Source: JAIVHA01 sp965367295 (GTDB taxonomy: Bacteria; Pseudomonadota; Gammaproteobacteria; DSM-19610). From it: a stretch of DNA of 30,856 nt. Both the position numbers and the translations under genes were made by a program. Location: the NCBI GenBank assembly GCA_965367295.1, contig CBDUHN010000040.1:1-30856 (forward strand). The letters are read 5' to 3'. The notes under the pieces were generated by a model. That model was not told the DNA's origin and did no database searches. It was given only the letters and a program-made list of their open reading frames with translations. Shown one piece after another: positions 22,100 through 30,493 of the stretch (its first letter is position 1; the number at the start of each line of letters is the position of its first letter).

Positions 22100-24702
22100 T
22101 GCCCGCCACCGGCCGCAGCCTCGCGCTTCGTGAGCGGCTTGGTCTGGCGGCCATCCTGGCGGGGTTGGCGCTGCTGCTGGCGCAGGGCGGCTGGCTGTGG
22201 CGCTGGGATCAGCTGATCTACGATGCCCAGCTGCGTTTCTGGTCGCGGCCGGCACCCGATGACATCGTCATCATCGCCATCGACCAGGCGAGCCTGGAGG
22301 CCTTTGGCCGCTGGCCCTGGGATCGTGAACTGCATGCCCGCCTGTTGCAGCGGCTCACGGCTGAACAACCCCGCGCCGTGGCCTTTGATGTCATCTTTGC
22401 CGAACCCGATCTTCGCCACCCCGCCGCTGACCGACAGCTGGAACAGGCCGTTGCCGCCAACGGCCGGGTGGTGCTGCCGGTGTTGATGGAGCAGGATCGC
22501 AACGGCGGCCAGCCGGTGGAAACCCTGCCGTTGGCCGGACTGGCCGAATCCGCCGCCGGGCTCGGGCATGTGCATGTGGAGCTGGACCCGGACGGCATGG
22601 CCCGGCGCCTGTATCTGCGCGAAGGACTGGGTGGAGCGTATTGGCCGCATATCAGTCTGGCCATGCTGGAGCTGGGCGGGCAGAAGCGCCCGGCTCCCGC
22701 GGCGGCTCCCGTCAGTCCGATGTTGTGGGTGCGGCAGACGCCCATGCTGATCCCCTATGCCGGTCCACCCGGACACTTTCACCAGGTTTCCTATCTGCAG
22801 GTCATACAGGGTAACTACGCGCCCGATACCTTCCGGGATAAATATGTACTGATCGGCACTACGGCGGCCGGGTTGGGCGATGCCCTGCCGACCCCGATGT
22901 CGGGTTACAGCCACGCCATGTCCGGTGTCGAACTCAATGCCAATGTGCTGGCTGCATTGCGCAGCGGAATCCGCATCACACCCATCCCCCACGGCGGGTA
23001 TCTGGCGCTCACTGCGCTGCTGGCCATATTGCCGATGCTGGTCTATCCCCGCCTGGCCCCGCGCTCCTCGTTGCCGGCCGCGGGCCTGTTGCTGCTGTCG
23101 GTGTTCTTGTTCGGCAGTGCCTGGCTGTGGCTGGGGCAGCGCTGGTTTCCGCCGACGGCGGCACTGGTGGCGGTGGCGATCAGCTATCCCCTGTGGAGCT
23201 GGCGGCGCCTGGAACAGGCCATGCGGTTCCTCAACCAGGAACTGGACGAACTGACCCGGCAACGGGCGGCCCTGGCCATCGGCCGCGAGGGGCCGTTGCG
23301 GCCGGCACTGTCTTTTCTCGGTGAACTGCTACCCATCGATGGCTGGGTGCTGCGTGATGCGGATGGCAGGACGCTGGATAGCGAAGGCTGTTCTCCGGCC
23401 TTGCCCGAAGAGGCGCTGTCGGCGCAATACTGGTTGCACACCCATGACGGACTGTGGAAATGCATCGAGGACGGCGACCGGCACCGGCAGCTGGGCGTGC
23501 GCTGGGCCGGTATCGAGCCACCGGGCAGGCACGAATGGATGCTGCTGGATGCGCTGGGCAAACACGCCAGAGAGGCGACACCGGCATTGTCGACGCGCCA
23601 TGGCGTGCTGCAGGCACGCATTGCGCAGGTGCAGGAGGCTACCCGTGAGCTGCAGCAATTACGAGGTTTCGTGGACAACAGCCTGGCCAATATGGCGGAC
23701 GGGGTACTGGTATGTGATCCGCTGGGGCAGGTATTGCTGTCCAACGCCCGTGCCGCCTGGTACCTGCTGGGGGATGACCATGCCGAACTGATCGGCCATC
23801 CCCTGCCGCAGTTGCTCGAGGAGTTGATTATCCGTGACGGCGGCAGCTGGTCGGCACTGTTGAAGGTCGCCATCCTGGAACACAGCCGTGCACAGGCCAC
23901 GGTGCGGCATCGCAATGGCCGCGATCTTCTGGTGCAGATTTCTCCCCTGACGGTGGACACCGGTTGCATGGAAGGGCTGATCCTGAACTTCTCGGATATC
24001 AGCCCCCTCAAGGCCAGTGAACGTAAACGCGATGAACTGCTGCACTTCCTGTCCCATGACCTGCGTTCTCCGCTGGTCTCGCTGATGGCGCTGTTCGAAC
24101 TGGCGAACCGGAAAACCTCGGTTGGAGAAATACGCAACGAACTGGTGCGCATGAAAGGGTACACGGAAAAAACCCTCAACCTGGCCGAACAGTTTCTGCA
24201 ACTGGCGCGCGCCGAAAGCGGTGTGGAACTGCCGTTTTATGAAGTGGACCTGGTCAACCTGGTATGGAATGCCTGTGAACAGGTATGGGCGCAGGCACAG
24301 GCCAGGGAGATCAGCATTCAGCAACACATCGAGCCGGATGAGGCCTGGGTGCTGGGCGATGGCAATCTGCTGGAACGGGCGCTGGTCAACCTGTTGACCA
24401 ATGCCATCAAGTTCAGTGCCGTGGGTCAGGTTGTGGAAGTGAACCTGCAATCGGCAGGCGAATATTATCGCTGTTGCGTACGTGACGAGGGGCGCGGTAT
24501 ACCCGCCGAAGAGCTACCCCGCCTGTTTGACCGTTTCCAGCGGGTCCACCGGCAGTACAGCAGTGAAGAATCCGGAGCCGGCCTGGGACTGGCCTTTGTC
24601 GATGCCGTGATCAGTCGCCACGGCGGGCAGGTGGAAGTGCAAAGCAGCGAACATACGGGTTCCCGTTTCTGCCTGATACTGCACCGTGCCGCGGATACCT
24701 GA
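22099..24702 (+). CDS. CHASE2-PAS sensor histidine kinase
   Basis: The 867-residue inner-membrane kinase has one N-terminal helix (~15-35), a periplasmic CHASE2 domain (~40-290, with DDIVIIAIDQASLEAFGRWPWDRELHARLL), and three further helices (~295-375). A linker and PAS domain (~525-640, FVDNSLANMADGVLVCDPLGQVLLSN) follow, then a HisKA domain with H653 in HFLSHDLRSPLVSL, and a HATPase domain with N768 in LLTNAIKFS, the G1 motif DEGRGIP and a GAGLGLAF box. No receiver or output domain is attached, so the response regulator two genes upstream is the natural partner. It is translationally coupled to the LysM-FecR gene by a 1-base overlap and followed by a strong terminator. Confidence 0.93.
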   Translation: MPATGRSLALRERLGLAAILAGLALLLAQGGWLWRWDQLIYDAQLRFWSRPAPDDIVIIAIDQASLEAFGRWPWDRELHARLLQRLTAEQPRAVAFDVIFAEPDLRHPAADRQLEQAVAANGRVVLPVLMEQDRNGGQPVETLPLAGLAESAAGLGHVHVELDPDGMARRLYLREGLGGAYWPHISLAMLELGGQKRPAPAAAPVSPMLWVRQTPMLIPYAGPPGHFHQVSYLQVIQGNYAPDTFRDKYVLIGTTAAGLGDALPTPMSGYSHAMSGVELNANVLAALRSGIRITPIPHGGYLALTALLAILPMLVYPRLAPRSSLPAAGLLLLSVFLFGSAWLWLGQRWFPPTAALVAVAISYPLWSWRRLEQAMRFLNQELDELTRQRAALAIGREGPLRPALSFLGELLPIDGWVLRDADGRTLDSEGCSPALPEEALSAQYWLHTHDGLWKCIEDGDRHRQLGVRWAGIEPPGRHEWMLLDALGKHAREATPALSTRHGVLQARIAQVQEATRELQQLRGFVDNSLANMADGVLVCDPLGQVLLSNARAAWYLLGDDHAELIGHPLPQLLEELIIRDGGSWSALLKVAILEHSRAQATVRHRNGRDLLVQISPLTVDTGCMEGLILNFSDISPLKASERKRDELLHFLSHDLRSPLVSLMALFELANRKTSVGEIRNELVRMKGYTEKTLNLAEQFLQLARAESGVELPFYEVDLVNLVWNACEQVWAQAQAREISIQQHIEPDEAWVLGDGNLLERALVNLLTNAIKFSAVGQVVEVNLQSAGEYYRCCVRDEGRGIPAEELPRLFDRFQRVHRQYSSEESGAGLGLAFVDAVISRHGGQVEVQSSEHTGSRFCLILHRAADT

Positions 24703-24738
24703 CGCGGATAACTGGCGCGGGTGGCATGTGGTGGCCAT

Positions 24739-24769
24739 AAAAAACCCGGGCGCGAGGCCCGGGTTTTTT
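24739..24769. terminator. Bidirectional rho-independent terminator
   Basis: CCCGGGC (24745-24751) pairs with GCCCGGG (24757-24763) around a 5-base loop, flanked by six A residues on the left and six T residues on the right. It is symmetric, so it can end both the kinase operon (plus strand) and the convergent cytochrome gene (minus strand). Confidence 0.95.
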
Positions 24770-24781
24770 GTGCGCCCTGTG

Positions 24782-25537
24782 TCAGCGGCTTTCCGATACG
24801 AGGTAGTGCACGGCGTTTCTGACCTCTTCATCGCTGAGGTTGGTGAAGCCACCCTTGGGTGGCATGTAGCCGGTGGTGCCCTTGTAGCCGGCAATGGCAT
24901 GTTGCGTGAGCACGTCCATACCCTGTTCGATACGGGCGCTCCAGGCAGACGCGTCACCTAAAATGGGCGAGCCGGCGGCACCGCTTCCGTGACAGGCGAA
25001 ACAACTGCTCTTGTAAACCGATTCCCCCTGCTTGAGATCAGCCGCTGATGCCTCGGTGTCGCTGCTGGCCGGAGTGATGGCGGACATGGTTTTTTCAGCG
25101 GCAGAGCGGGTGGCCCCTGCGGCGGAGGCTGCCAGTGCCTTGCTACCATCCACGGCGGCGGTGGTGAGCTCGCTACCCTTCTCGATCGTGGCACTGGCCA
25201 TGTTGCTGGTGGCCTGTTTGGCAGTGTCCATTGCCTCGCCTGCACTTGCCATGGCGGATGTCGCCATTTCCTTGCTGCCGTCCACGACCTCCTGTGTCGT
25301 GTCTTTCACCGCATCAATGGCTTCGCCAGTGGTTTCACGTGCGCTATCCACCATGTTATCGAGCCCATTCGCGGCCTGGTCCTTCATGTCGCGCGCGGCG
25401 TCGGCGGTATCTTCGGCCAGGCTTTTTGCCTTGTCGAGCATGCCACCGCTGGTGTCCTTGTCCTGTGGGTCCGATGAATTACCGCATGCGCTCATGCCGG
25501 CTGTAATGAACAGAATGGCTAGGGTTTTCGGATTCAT
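24782..25537 (-). CDS. Lipoprotein cytochrome c with a long helical stalk
   Basis: The 251-residue product has a lipoprotein signal (lipidated C18 in ITAGMSAC), then about 125 residues rich in Ala, Thr, Asp, Lys and Met with no proline, organised as loose amphipathic helical repeats (AKSLAEDTADAARDMKDQA, DAVKDTTQEVVDGSKEMATSA, ...) like LEA or apolipoprotein-type stretches. A c5-type cytochrome domain follows, with one heme (CFACH: C179, C182, H183) and an axial Met in YMPPKGG (M225). It should be a membrane-tethered electron carrier that reaches away from the membrane. AGGAG stands 8 bases before the ATG. The partner is unknown. The gene stands alone between a terminator and a divergent gene. 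Confidence 0.87.
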   Translation of the reverse strand: MNPKTLAILFITAGMSACGNSSDPQDKDTSGGMLDKAKSLAEDTADAARDMKDQAANGLDNMVDSARETTGEAIDAVKDTTQEVVDGSKEMATSAMASAGEAMDTAKQATSNMASATIEKGSELTTAAVDGSKALAASAAGATRSAAEKTMSAITPASSDTEASAADLKQGESVYKSSCFACHGSGAAGSPILGDASAWSARIEQGMDVLTQHAIAGYKGTTGYMPPKGGFTNLSDEEVRNAVHYLVSESR

Positions 25538-25902
25538 GGTTGTTTCTCCTGGTGGTGAAATGGGGCACCGGGCGTATCAGGTGCGCGGCGGGATTCGATC
25601 CTTGTGTAGGAGGCGTATTCTGCGGGCCATGATACGACGAGGCAATCCCGTTAGGTGTCATATCTGTAAACGTATGTACGGCAACTGTTAAAAATTGTGT
25701 CGTCACGATGCCGGCAATGTACGTGACATTCATTTTGCAGATTTTGCACAACACGTAACGTTGTGGCATTGCGGCAGGGTCTTCATGCGACAACAATTTC
25801 CTCCATGTGCTGCCGGGATGAATCTGCTTGTGATAACCCGGCGTAATCGCGCAGAAGCTGGGTTCAAGCAGCCAGTAATTAACTATAGCGGAGGAAGTAA
25901 CA
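25538..25902. other. Divergent intergenic region between two lipoprotein genes
   Basis: This 365-base gap must hold promoters for both flanking genes. I see an inverted repeat CACAAC (25747-25752) / GTTGTG (25760-25765) with a 7-base loop that may be an operator or hairpin, and a strong GGAGGAAG ribosome binding site just before 25903. No protein-coding frame here is convincing, and no clear paired -35/-10 could be fixed. Confidence 0.4.
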
Positions 25903-26994
25903 ATGAACAGGAATACACAAAAAGTACTTGCGGCATCCATGCTGGTTTCCAGCGCGGTGTTGACGGGCTGTGCGAATACCCAAGGCACCTCGAACGCCGG
26001 CCTGGTGGATGCGAGCGTCCTGATGGAAAAGGATCGCGAGATTGTGAACCTCAACGAACGCCTCAGCGCAATGGAATCAAGCCTGAGTGAGGAGCGTGGC
26101 CGCCAGGCGACTGTTCCGGGTGATGGCAAGGAACTGCTGCCCCCGAATGCAAAGCCGGGCCAGTGTTATGCGCGGGTGTTTGTTCCGCCGGTATATAAAA
26201 CCGGCAAGGTGAACGTGATGAAGAATGAAGCCAGCCAGCGAGTGGAAACCGTCCCGGCGAAGTTTGAATGGGTCGAAGAACGGGTGATGGTCAAGGATGC
26301 TTCGGAACGACTTGAAGTAGTGCCCGCCAGTTACGAATGGATGACGGAGCAGGTGTTGATCAAGCCCGCCGCCAAGCGTATCGAGGTTGTGCCGGCACAA
26401 TACAAGACGATCAACGAGAAGGTGCTGGACAAGCCCGAACATACCGTATGGAAAAAAGGCAGTGGCCCCATTACCCGGATCGACGAGGCAACCGGCGAAA
26501 TCATGTGCCTGGTGACAGTGCCGGCCACCTACAAGACCGTTACCAAGCGGATGCTGGTAAGCAAGGAAGCCACGCGGGAAATCGAAGTGCCCGCACAATA
26601 CGAAACGGTGAAGAAGCAGGTGATGAAAACGCCGCCCACGACCCGCAAGGTTGTGATCCCGGCGGAATACAAGACCGTGAAGGTGCGCAAGCTGGTGGCG
26701 GATGCCAGCTCACGGGTGATCGAGATTCCTGCGGAGTATGTCGATGTGCCCACGCGTAGCATGGTGAAAGAGGGGCATGTGGAATGGAGGCCGGTACTGT
26801 GTGACACCAACATCACTCCGGATGTGGTGCGACAGTTGCAGACTGCGCTGAACAATGCGGGACACAGCCCGGGCACCATCGACGGCATTGTCGGGGCGCA
26901 GACCCTGCGTGCGGTACAAAGCTACCAGAAGGCCAAAGGACTGCCGACCGGTGGGCTGACCATCAAGACCCTGGAATCCCTGGGTGTGATCTGA
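25903..26994 (+). CDS. Repeat-rich lipoprotein with C-terminal peptidoglycan-binding domain
   Basis: The 363-residue product has a textbook lipobox (VLTGC, C23), a short coiled segment (MEKDREIVNLNERLSAMESSLSEE), about eight imperfect repeats of ~23-25 residues, each beginning VP/IP-A-x-Y/F and continuing x-x-V-x-x-x-V-x-V-K-x-A-x-x-R-x-E (VPAKFEWVEERVMVKDASERLEV, VPASYEWMTEQVLIKPAAKRIEV, ...), and a final PG-binding domain (VVRQLQTALNNAGHSPGTIDGIVGAQTLRAVQSYQKAKGL). The fourth repeat carries an insertion with a cysteine. It likely links the outer membrane to the cell wall. GGAGGAAG precedes the ATG. Confidence 0.85.
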   Translation: MNRNTQKVLAASMLVSSAVLTGCANTQGTSNAGLVDASVLMEKDREIVNLNERLSAMESSLSEERGRQATVPGDGKELLPPNAKPGQCYARVFVPPVYKTGKVNVMKNEASQRVETVPAKFEWVEERVMVKDASERLEVVPASYEWMTEQVLIKPAAKRIEVVPAQYKTINEKVLDKPEHTVWKKGSGPITRIDEATGEIMCLVTVPATYKTVTKRMLVSKEATREIEVPAQYETVKKQVMKTPPTTRKVVIPAEYKTVKVRKLVADASSRVIEIPAEYVDVPTRSMVKEGHVEWRPVLCDTNITPDVVRQLQTALNNAGHSPGTIDGIVGAQTLRAVQSYQKAKGLPTGGLTIKTLESLGVI

Positions 26995-27007
26995 TCGGAA
27001 TGGGCGG

Positions 27008-27024
27008 CCGGGGCTTTGCCCCGG
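27008..27024 (+). terminator. GC-rich hairpin after the repeat lipoprotein
   Basis: CCGGGGC (27008-27014) pairs with GCCCCGG (27018-27024) around a TTT loop, 14 bases after the stop codon. There is no T-run, so termination may be partial and the next gene may be partly co-transcribed. Confidence 0.45.
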
Positions 27025-27061
27025 TCCGTCATGGACAACAGTGAATCAGGAGTGAAAAAAC

Positions 27062-27469
27062 ATGACACGTTATATAGAGGATATTGAAGGTATCGGCCCC
27101 AAGTACGGGGAAATGTTGCGCATAAGCGGTGTGCGCACTACGGAGCAACTCCTGCGGGAGGGTGGCAGTCGTGAAGGCCGTAAACGGTTGGCTGAAAAAT
27201 CCGGTGTCGATGAGAAGCGGTTGCTGAAGTGGGTCAATATGTGTGATCTGTTTCGGGTCAAGGGGGTTGCCGGTCAGTATGCCGAGTTGCTGGAGGCCGC
27301 GGGTGTGGATACGGTCAAGGAACTGCGTACCCGCAATGCGGAACACCTGATATCGAAACTGCTTGAAGTGAACACGGAAAAGAAGCTGGTGCGCCAGACG
27401 CCCAGTGCCAGCCAGGTGATGGAATGGGTTGAAGAGGCGAAATCGCTGCCGGCCATGGTGAGGTATTGA
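27062..27469 (+). CDS. DUF4332-type helix-hairpin-helix protein
   Basis: The 135-residue product starts YIEDIEGIGPKYGEMLRISGVRTTEQLL and has a second such unit at LFRVKGVAGQYAELLEAAGVDTVKEL. These are paired helix-hairpin-helix motifs of the DUF4332 kind, related to DNA-binding HhH modules. Cytoplasmic; function unknown. AGGAG precedes the ATG by 9 bases. The small gene after it is in the same direction with a 43-base gap. Confidence 0.8.
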   Translation: MTRYIEDIEGIGPKYGEMLRISGVRTTEQLLREGGSREGRKRLAEKSGVDEKRLLKWVNMCDLFRVKGVAGQYAELLEAAGVDTVKELRTRNAEHLISKLLEVNTEKKLVRQTPSASQVMEWVEEAKSLPAMVRY

Positions 27470-27512
27470 GCCGGTCGTCCCTGATGTTGATTATGGAATA
27501 AGGAGATAAAAA

Positions 27513-27875
27513 ATGGATATGTTGAATGCATTGAAGAGTGATAAAAACATGGAACTGATCGGTGCGTTGACCGGCAAGGGTTTTTCCATGGATCAGGCCG
27601 TGGCATTCCTGCCGCCTGCGCTGGAAGGTATCGTGGGTGCGGTGAAGGGAATGGATATCACCAAGCTGCTGGGTATGGGGACATCGGAACAGGTGGCGGC
27701 GGTATCGGGCAAGCTGGATATGGGCGCGCTCAGTGGGCTGCTGGGTGGCAACCGGGAACTCGCGCAGAATGGCATCACGGCCTTGCTGCCCAGCGTCCTG
27801 TGCAGGATGAAGGACATCCCCGGTCTCGGTGGGGTGACGAAACTCGCCAGCCTGGCCAAGGGATTATTCAACTGA
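27513..27875 (+). CDS. Small Gly/Leu-rich protein of unknown function
   Basis: I do not recognise a family. The 120-residue product is soluble-looking, rich in Gly, Leu, Met and Ala, with helical segments separated by glycines (GKLDMGALSGLLGGNRELAQNG) and one Cys (SVLCRMKD). There is no signal peptide. A strong GGAG with a 7-base spacer and in-phase codon use support it as a real gene. It lies between the DUF4332 and DUF3465 genes and may share their transcript. Confidence 0.7.
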   Translation: MDMLNALKSDKNMELIGALTGKGFSMDQAVAFLPPALEGIVGAVKGMDITKLLGMGTSEQVAAVSGKLDMGALSGLLGGNRELAQNGITALLPSVLCRMKDIPGLGGVTKLASLAKGLFN

Positions 27876-27890
27876 CCGGCAGGTGATTCG

Positions 27891-28343
27891 GTGTATCCTT
27901 GGCGGATGCCGCGCAGATCCCGCTATCCCAGCTTGATCATACTGGCCCTGCTACTGGCAGGGGGCGCGGCCCAGTATTACCAGCACGAGACAGGTCCCGC
28001 ACCACAATCGCTACCGGAATCCGCTGCGCGACCAGCCACGTTGACCCGGGCCACATCCGGGCAATGGGCCGTGGTGCAGGGGCGCGTGATCAGGACCCTG
28101 GCCGATGACCGGGATGGCTCCCAACATCAGCGTTTCATTCTGGCGGTAGGCGAAGACCATACCCTGCTGGTAGCGCATAATATCGACCTGGCACCCCGCA
28201 TCCCCCTGCGCAAGGGTGATAGCATTCAGGCCTATGGCCGCTTTGAATGGAACGATCGCGGAGGAGTGTTGCACTGGACGCATCATGATCCCGGTGGTAG
28301 CCCGGGTGGCTGGATCGAGCATGAAGGCCGGCGTTACGAGTAG
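27891..28343 (+). CDS. DUF3465 family exported or anchored protein
   Basis: The 150-residue product has an N-terminal hydrophobic segment (SLIILALLLAGGAAQYY) and an OB-fold-like DUF3465 domain: QWAVVQGRVIRTLADD, HQRFILAVGEDHTLLVAHNIDLAPRIPLRKGD, and the family ending VLHWTHHDPGG...GGWIEHEGRRYE. It should act outside the cytoplasm; its role is not known. GTG at 27891 with AGG 7 bases upstream is taken as start; ATG at 27906 is the alternative. It lies 46 bases before the HerA-like gene. Confidence 0.8.
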   Translation: MYPWRMPRRSRYPSLIILALLLAGGAAQYYQHETGPAPQSLPESAARPATLTRATSGQWAVVQGRVIRTLADDRDGSQHQRFILAVGEDHTLLVAHNIDLAPRIPLRKGDSIQAYGRFEWNDRGGVLHWTHHDPGGSPGGWIEHEGRRYE

Positions 28344-28389
28344 GCTTGACCGTGCCGCTACAGGGCACGCGGATCACAAGGAAAACCGA

Positions 28390-29862
28390 ATGGAGCAGGA
28401 TCACATCTTTGTCGGGGGTGGTGCGCAGGACGTACGCCTGCTGATGCGGCTGGCCAACCGCCATGGCCTCATTGCCGGCGCCACGGGTACGGGCAAGACA
28501 GTGACCCTGCGTATCCTGGCTGAAGGCTTCTCCCGCATGGGGGTGCCGGTCTTCATGGCCGATGTGAAGGGCGATCTCGCCAGCATCAGCCAGACCGGCG
28601 AACTCATTCCACCGTTCCTCAAACGCGCCGGGCAGATCGGTCTGCAGGACTACGCCGCAGCGGCCTACCCGGTCCAGCTCTGGGATCTCTATGCGAAACA
28701 GGGACACCCGGTCCGCACCACGATCTCCGAGATGGGGCCGGTGCTGCTGGCCCGACTGCTGGAACTCAACGACACCCAGGAAGGCATTCTCAATATCGCC
28801 TTCCGGGTCGCCGATGAACAGGGCCTGTTGCTGCTGGATCTCAAGGATCTGCGTGCACTGCTGCAGTTCATCGGTGAACATGCCGCCGAGCTGACACTGG
28901 AATACGGTAATGTCAGCAAAAATTCCATCGGCGCCATACAACGGCGCCTGCTGGTACTGGAACAGCAGGGCATCGTGCAGTTCTTTGGCGAACCGGCCCT
29001 GGAGCTGGCCGACCTGATGCAGTGCAACGAACAGGGGCAGGGCATCGTCAACATCCTCGCTGCCGATCAGCTGATGGCCAGCCCGCGACTCTACTCCACC
29101 ATGCTGCTATGGCTGCTCTCCGAGCTGTTCGAGGAGCTGCCGGAGGTGGGCGATCCAGACAAGCCAAAACTGGTGTTCTTCTTCGACGAGGCACACCTGC
29201 TGTTCAACAGCGCGCCGAAGGCATTGCTGGAAAAGATCGAACAGGTGGTACGCCTGATTCGTTCGAAAGGGGTGGGCGTGTACTTCGTCACCCAGAGCCC
29301 GAGTGATATTCCCGATGCGGTGCTGGGACAGTTGGGCAACCGCTTTCAACATGCACTGCGGGCATTCACGCCGAAGGAACGGAAGGTGGTCCGCGCCGCG
29401 GCGGACAGTTTCCGTCCGAACCCGGCCTTTGATGCCAGCGAAGTGATTACCGAACTCGGTGTCGGCGAGGCGCTGGTCTCCACCCTGGATCGCAAGGGCA
29501 TCCCCATGCCGGTGGAACGCACCCTGATCCGTCCGCCGGATTCCCGGTTGGGTGTGCTGAGCGAAGTGGAACGTCGCAGCCGGATGGCGGCCAGCCCGGT
29601 GTCGGGCAAGTATGACCAGTTGGTGGATCGTGAATCGGCCTATGAACGCCTGAAGAAACAGGCCGAACAAAGCGCTGTGGAGCCCCGGCATACTCCGTCG
29701 CCAGGGGCAAAAACGCGTTCGGCACCGGCCGCGAAAGCGTCGCGCGGACGTAGCCGGCAGGGCGTGATGGAAGCCATGGCGAAGAGTGTTGTACGCAGTA
29801 TGGGCAGTCAGCTCGGGCGCACGCTGGTGCGGGGGCTGCTGGGTTCGCTGTTCCGACGCTAG
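28390..29862 (+). CDS. HerA-like/DUF853 (YjgR-type) ATPase
   Basis: The 490-residue product is a cytoplasmic P-loop ATPase of the FtsK/HerA superfamily, DUF853 group, as in E. coli YjgR. The Walker A is GATGTGKT (residues 30-37), the Walker B is LVFFFDEAH with D266-E267, and YFVTQSPSDIPDAVLGQLGNRFQHALRAFTP provides the sensor and arginine regions. The C-terminus is basic and low-complexity (AKTRSAPAAKASRGRSRQG). ATG at 28390 is chosen for AAGGA 7 bases upstream; the longer frame from 28216 overlaps the DUF3465 gene. No NurA-type nuclease is adjacent, and the cellular role of the group is unclear. It converges with the next gene, with 13 bases between stops. Confidence 0.9.
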   Translation: MEQDHIFVGGGAQDVRLLMRLANRHGLIAGATGTGKTVTLRILAEGFSRMGVPVFMADVKGDLASISQTGELIPPFLKRAGQIGLQDYAAAAYPVQLWDLYAKQGHPVRTTISEMGPVLLARLLELNDTQEGILNIAFRVADEQGLLLLDLKDLRALLQFIGEHAAELTLEYGNVSKNSIGAIQRRLLVLEQQGIVQFFGEPALELADLMQCNEQGQGIVNILAADQLMASPRLYSTMLLWLLSELFEELPEVGDPDKPKLVFFFDEAHLLFNSAPKALLEKIEQVVRLIRSKGVGVYFVTQSPSDIPDAVLGQLGNRFQHALRAFTPKERKVVRAAADSFRPNPAFDASEVITELGVGEALVSTLDRKGIPMPVERTLIRPPDSRLGVLSEVERRSRMAASPVSGKYDQLVDRESAYERLKKQAEQSAVEPRHTPSPGAKTRSAPAAKASRGRSRQGVMEAMAKSVVRSMGSQLGRTLVRGLLGSLFRR

Positions 29863-29875
29863 CAGGTCAGGCGGA

Positions 29876-30493
29876 TCAGAAGTACGCGAGGATCCGTTTA
29901 CGCAACTGCTGGTATTCCTGCTCCGTCACCAGCCCGGCCTTGTGCAGCTCTTCCAGTTCCTCGAGCTTCCTGCGCACACTGGATGTGACGCTGATCGAGG
30001 GTTTCGCAGGCGGTGCAACCACTTTCGGTGCGGGAGGCGATACTGGCACCGCTGCCGGCACCCCTGCTGGCACCCCTGTCGGAGAGGTGCCATTGCCCGC
30101 CGGCGCGATGGCCGCCGGAGCCGCCGCTTCGGTATTGATGCCCGGCTCACAATCCAGCTCCGCCTTGATCTCCGTCGGCACATTGCGGCGGTGAATGGGT
30201 TGCCGGAACTCGCTGCAACCATCCTTGCGCAGATACACCGCCATACCTATATATGGCTGCTCGGGCCGGTACAGGGCCGGGAAGGCATCCTTCACCTGCA
30301 GCCGCATGGGCGTGACCCCCCAGGTTTTACCCAGCACCATCACAGTGGCCCCTTCGGGCTGGGAATGGATGAGGATCTCCGCATCCCTGTCCGGCACGCC
30401 CGCCTGGCCGGCACCCGCCGCCATCAGCATTGCCACGGTGAAAAGACCCGGCAGAAAGCCGCGGAAAGGGGAGCGGGGGCTGTAATCGGACAA
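29876..30493 (-). CDS. Exported PEGA-like protein with C-terminal SHOCT-like domain
   Basis: The 205-residue product has a signal peptide (GLFTVAMLMAAGAGQAG), a PEGA-like β-domain (ILIHSQPEGATVMVLGKTWGVTPMRLQV), a Cys pair (in DGCSEF and ELDCEPG), a Pro/Ala-rich linker, and a C-terminal SHOCT-like helix pair (RRKLEELEELHKAGLVTEQEYQQLRKRILAYF). TTG at 30493 is proposed as start because GAGG lies 7 bases upstream and the signal peptide follows directly; the longer frame to 30766 has no such support. SHOCT-type tails are thought to mediate oligomerisation. Function unknown. Confidence 0.7.
   Translation of the reverse strand: MSDYSPRSPFRGFLPGLFTVAMLMAAGAGQAGVPDRDAEILIHSQPEGATVMVLGKTWGVTPMRLQVKDAFPALYRPEQPYIGMAVYLRKDGCSEFRQPIHRRNVPTEIKAELDCEPGINTEAAAPAAIAPAGNGTSPTGVPAGVPAAVPVSPPAPKVVAPPAKPSISVTSSVRRKLEELEELHKAGLVTEQEYQQLRKRILAYF

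Noticed and set aside
22057..23262. A 401-codon minus-strand open frame
   Set aside because: It is antisense to the CHASE2 region of the histidine kinase; composition is typical of a reverse-frame shadow in GC-rich DNA.
25479..26129. A 216-codon minus-strand frame covering the gap between the two lipoprotein genes
   Set aside because: It overlaps the starts of both well-supported genes, is rich in Ser/Thr/Arg/Pro, and has no ribosome binding site.
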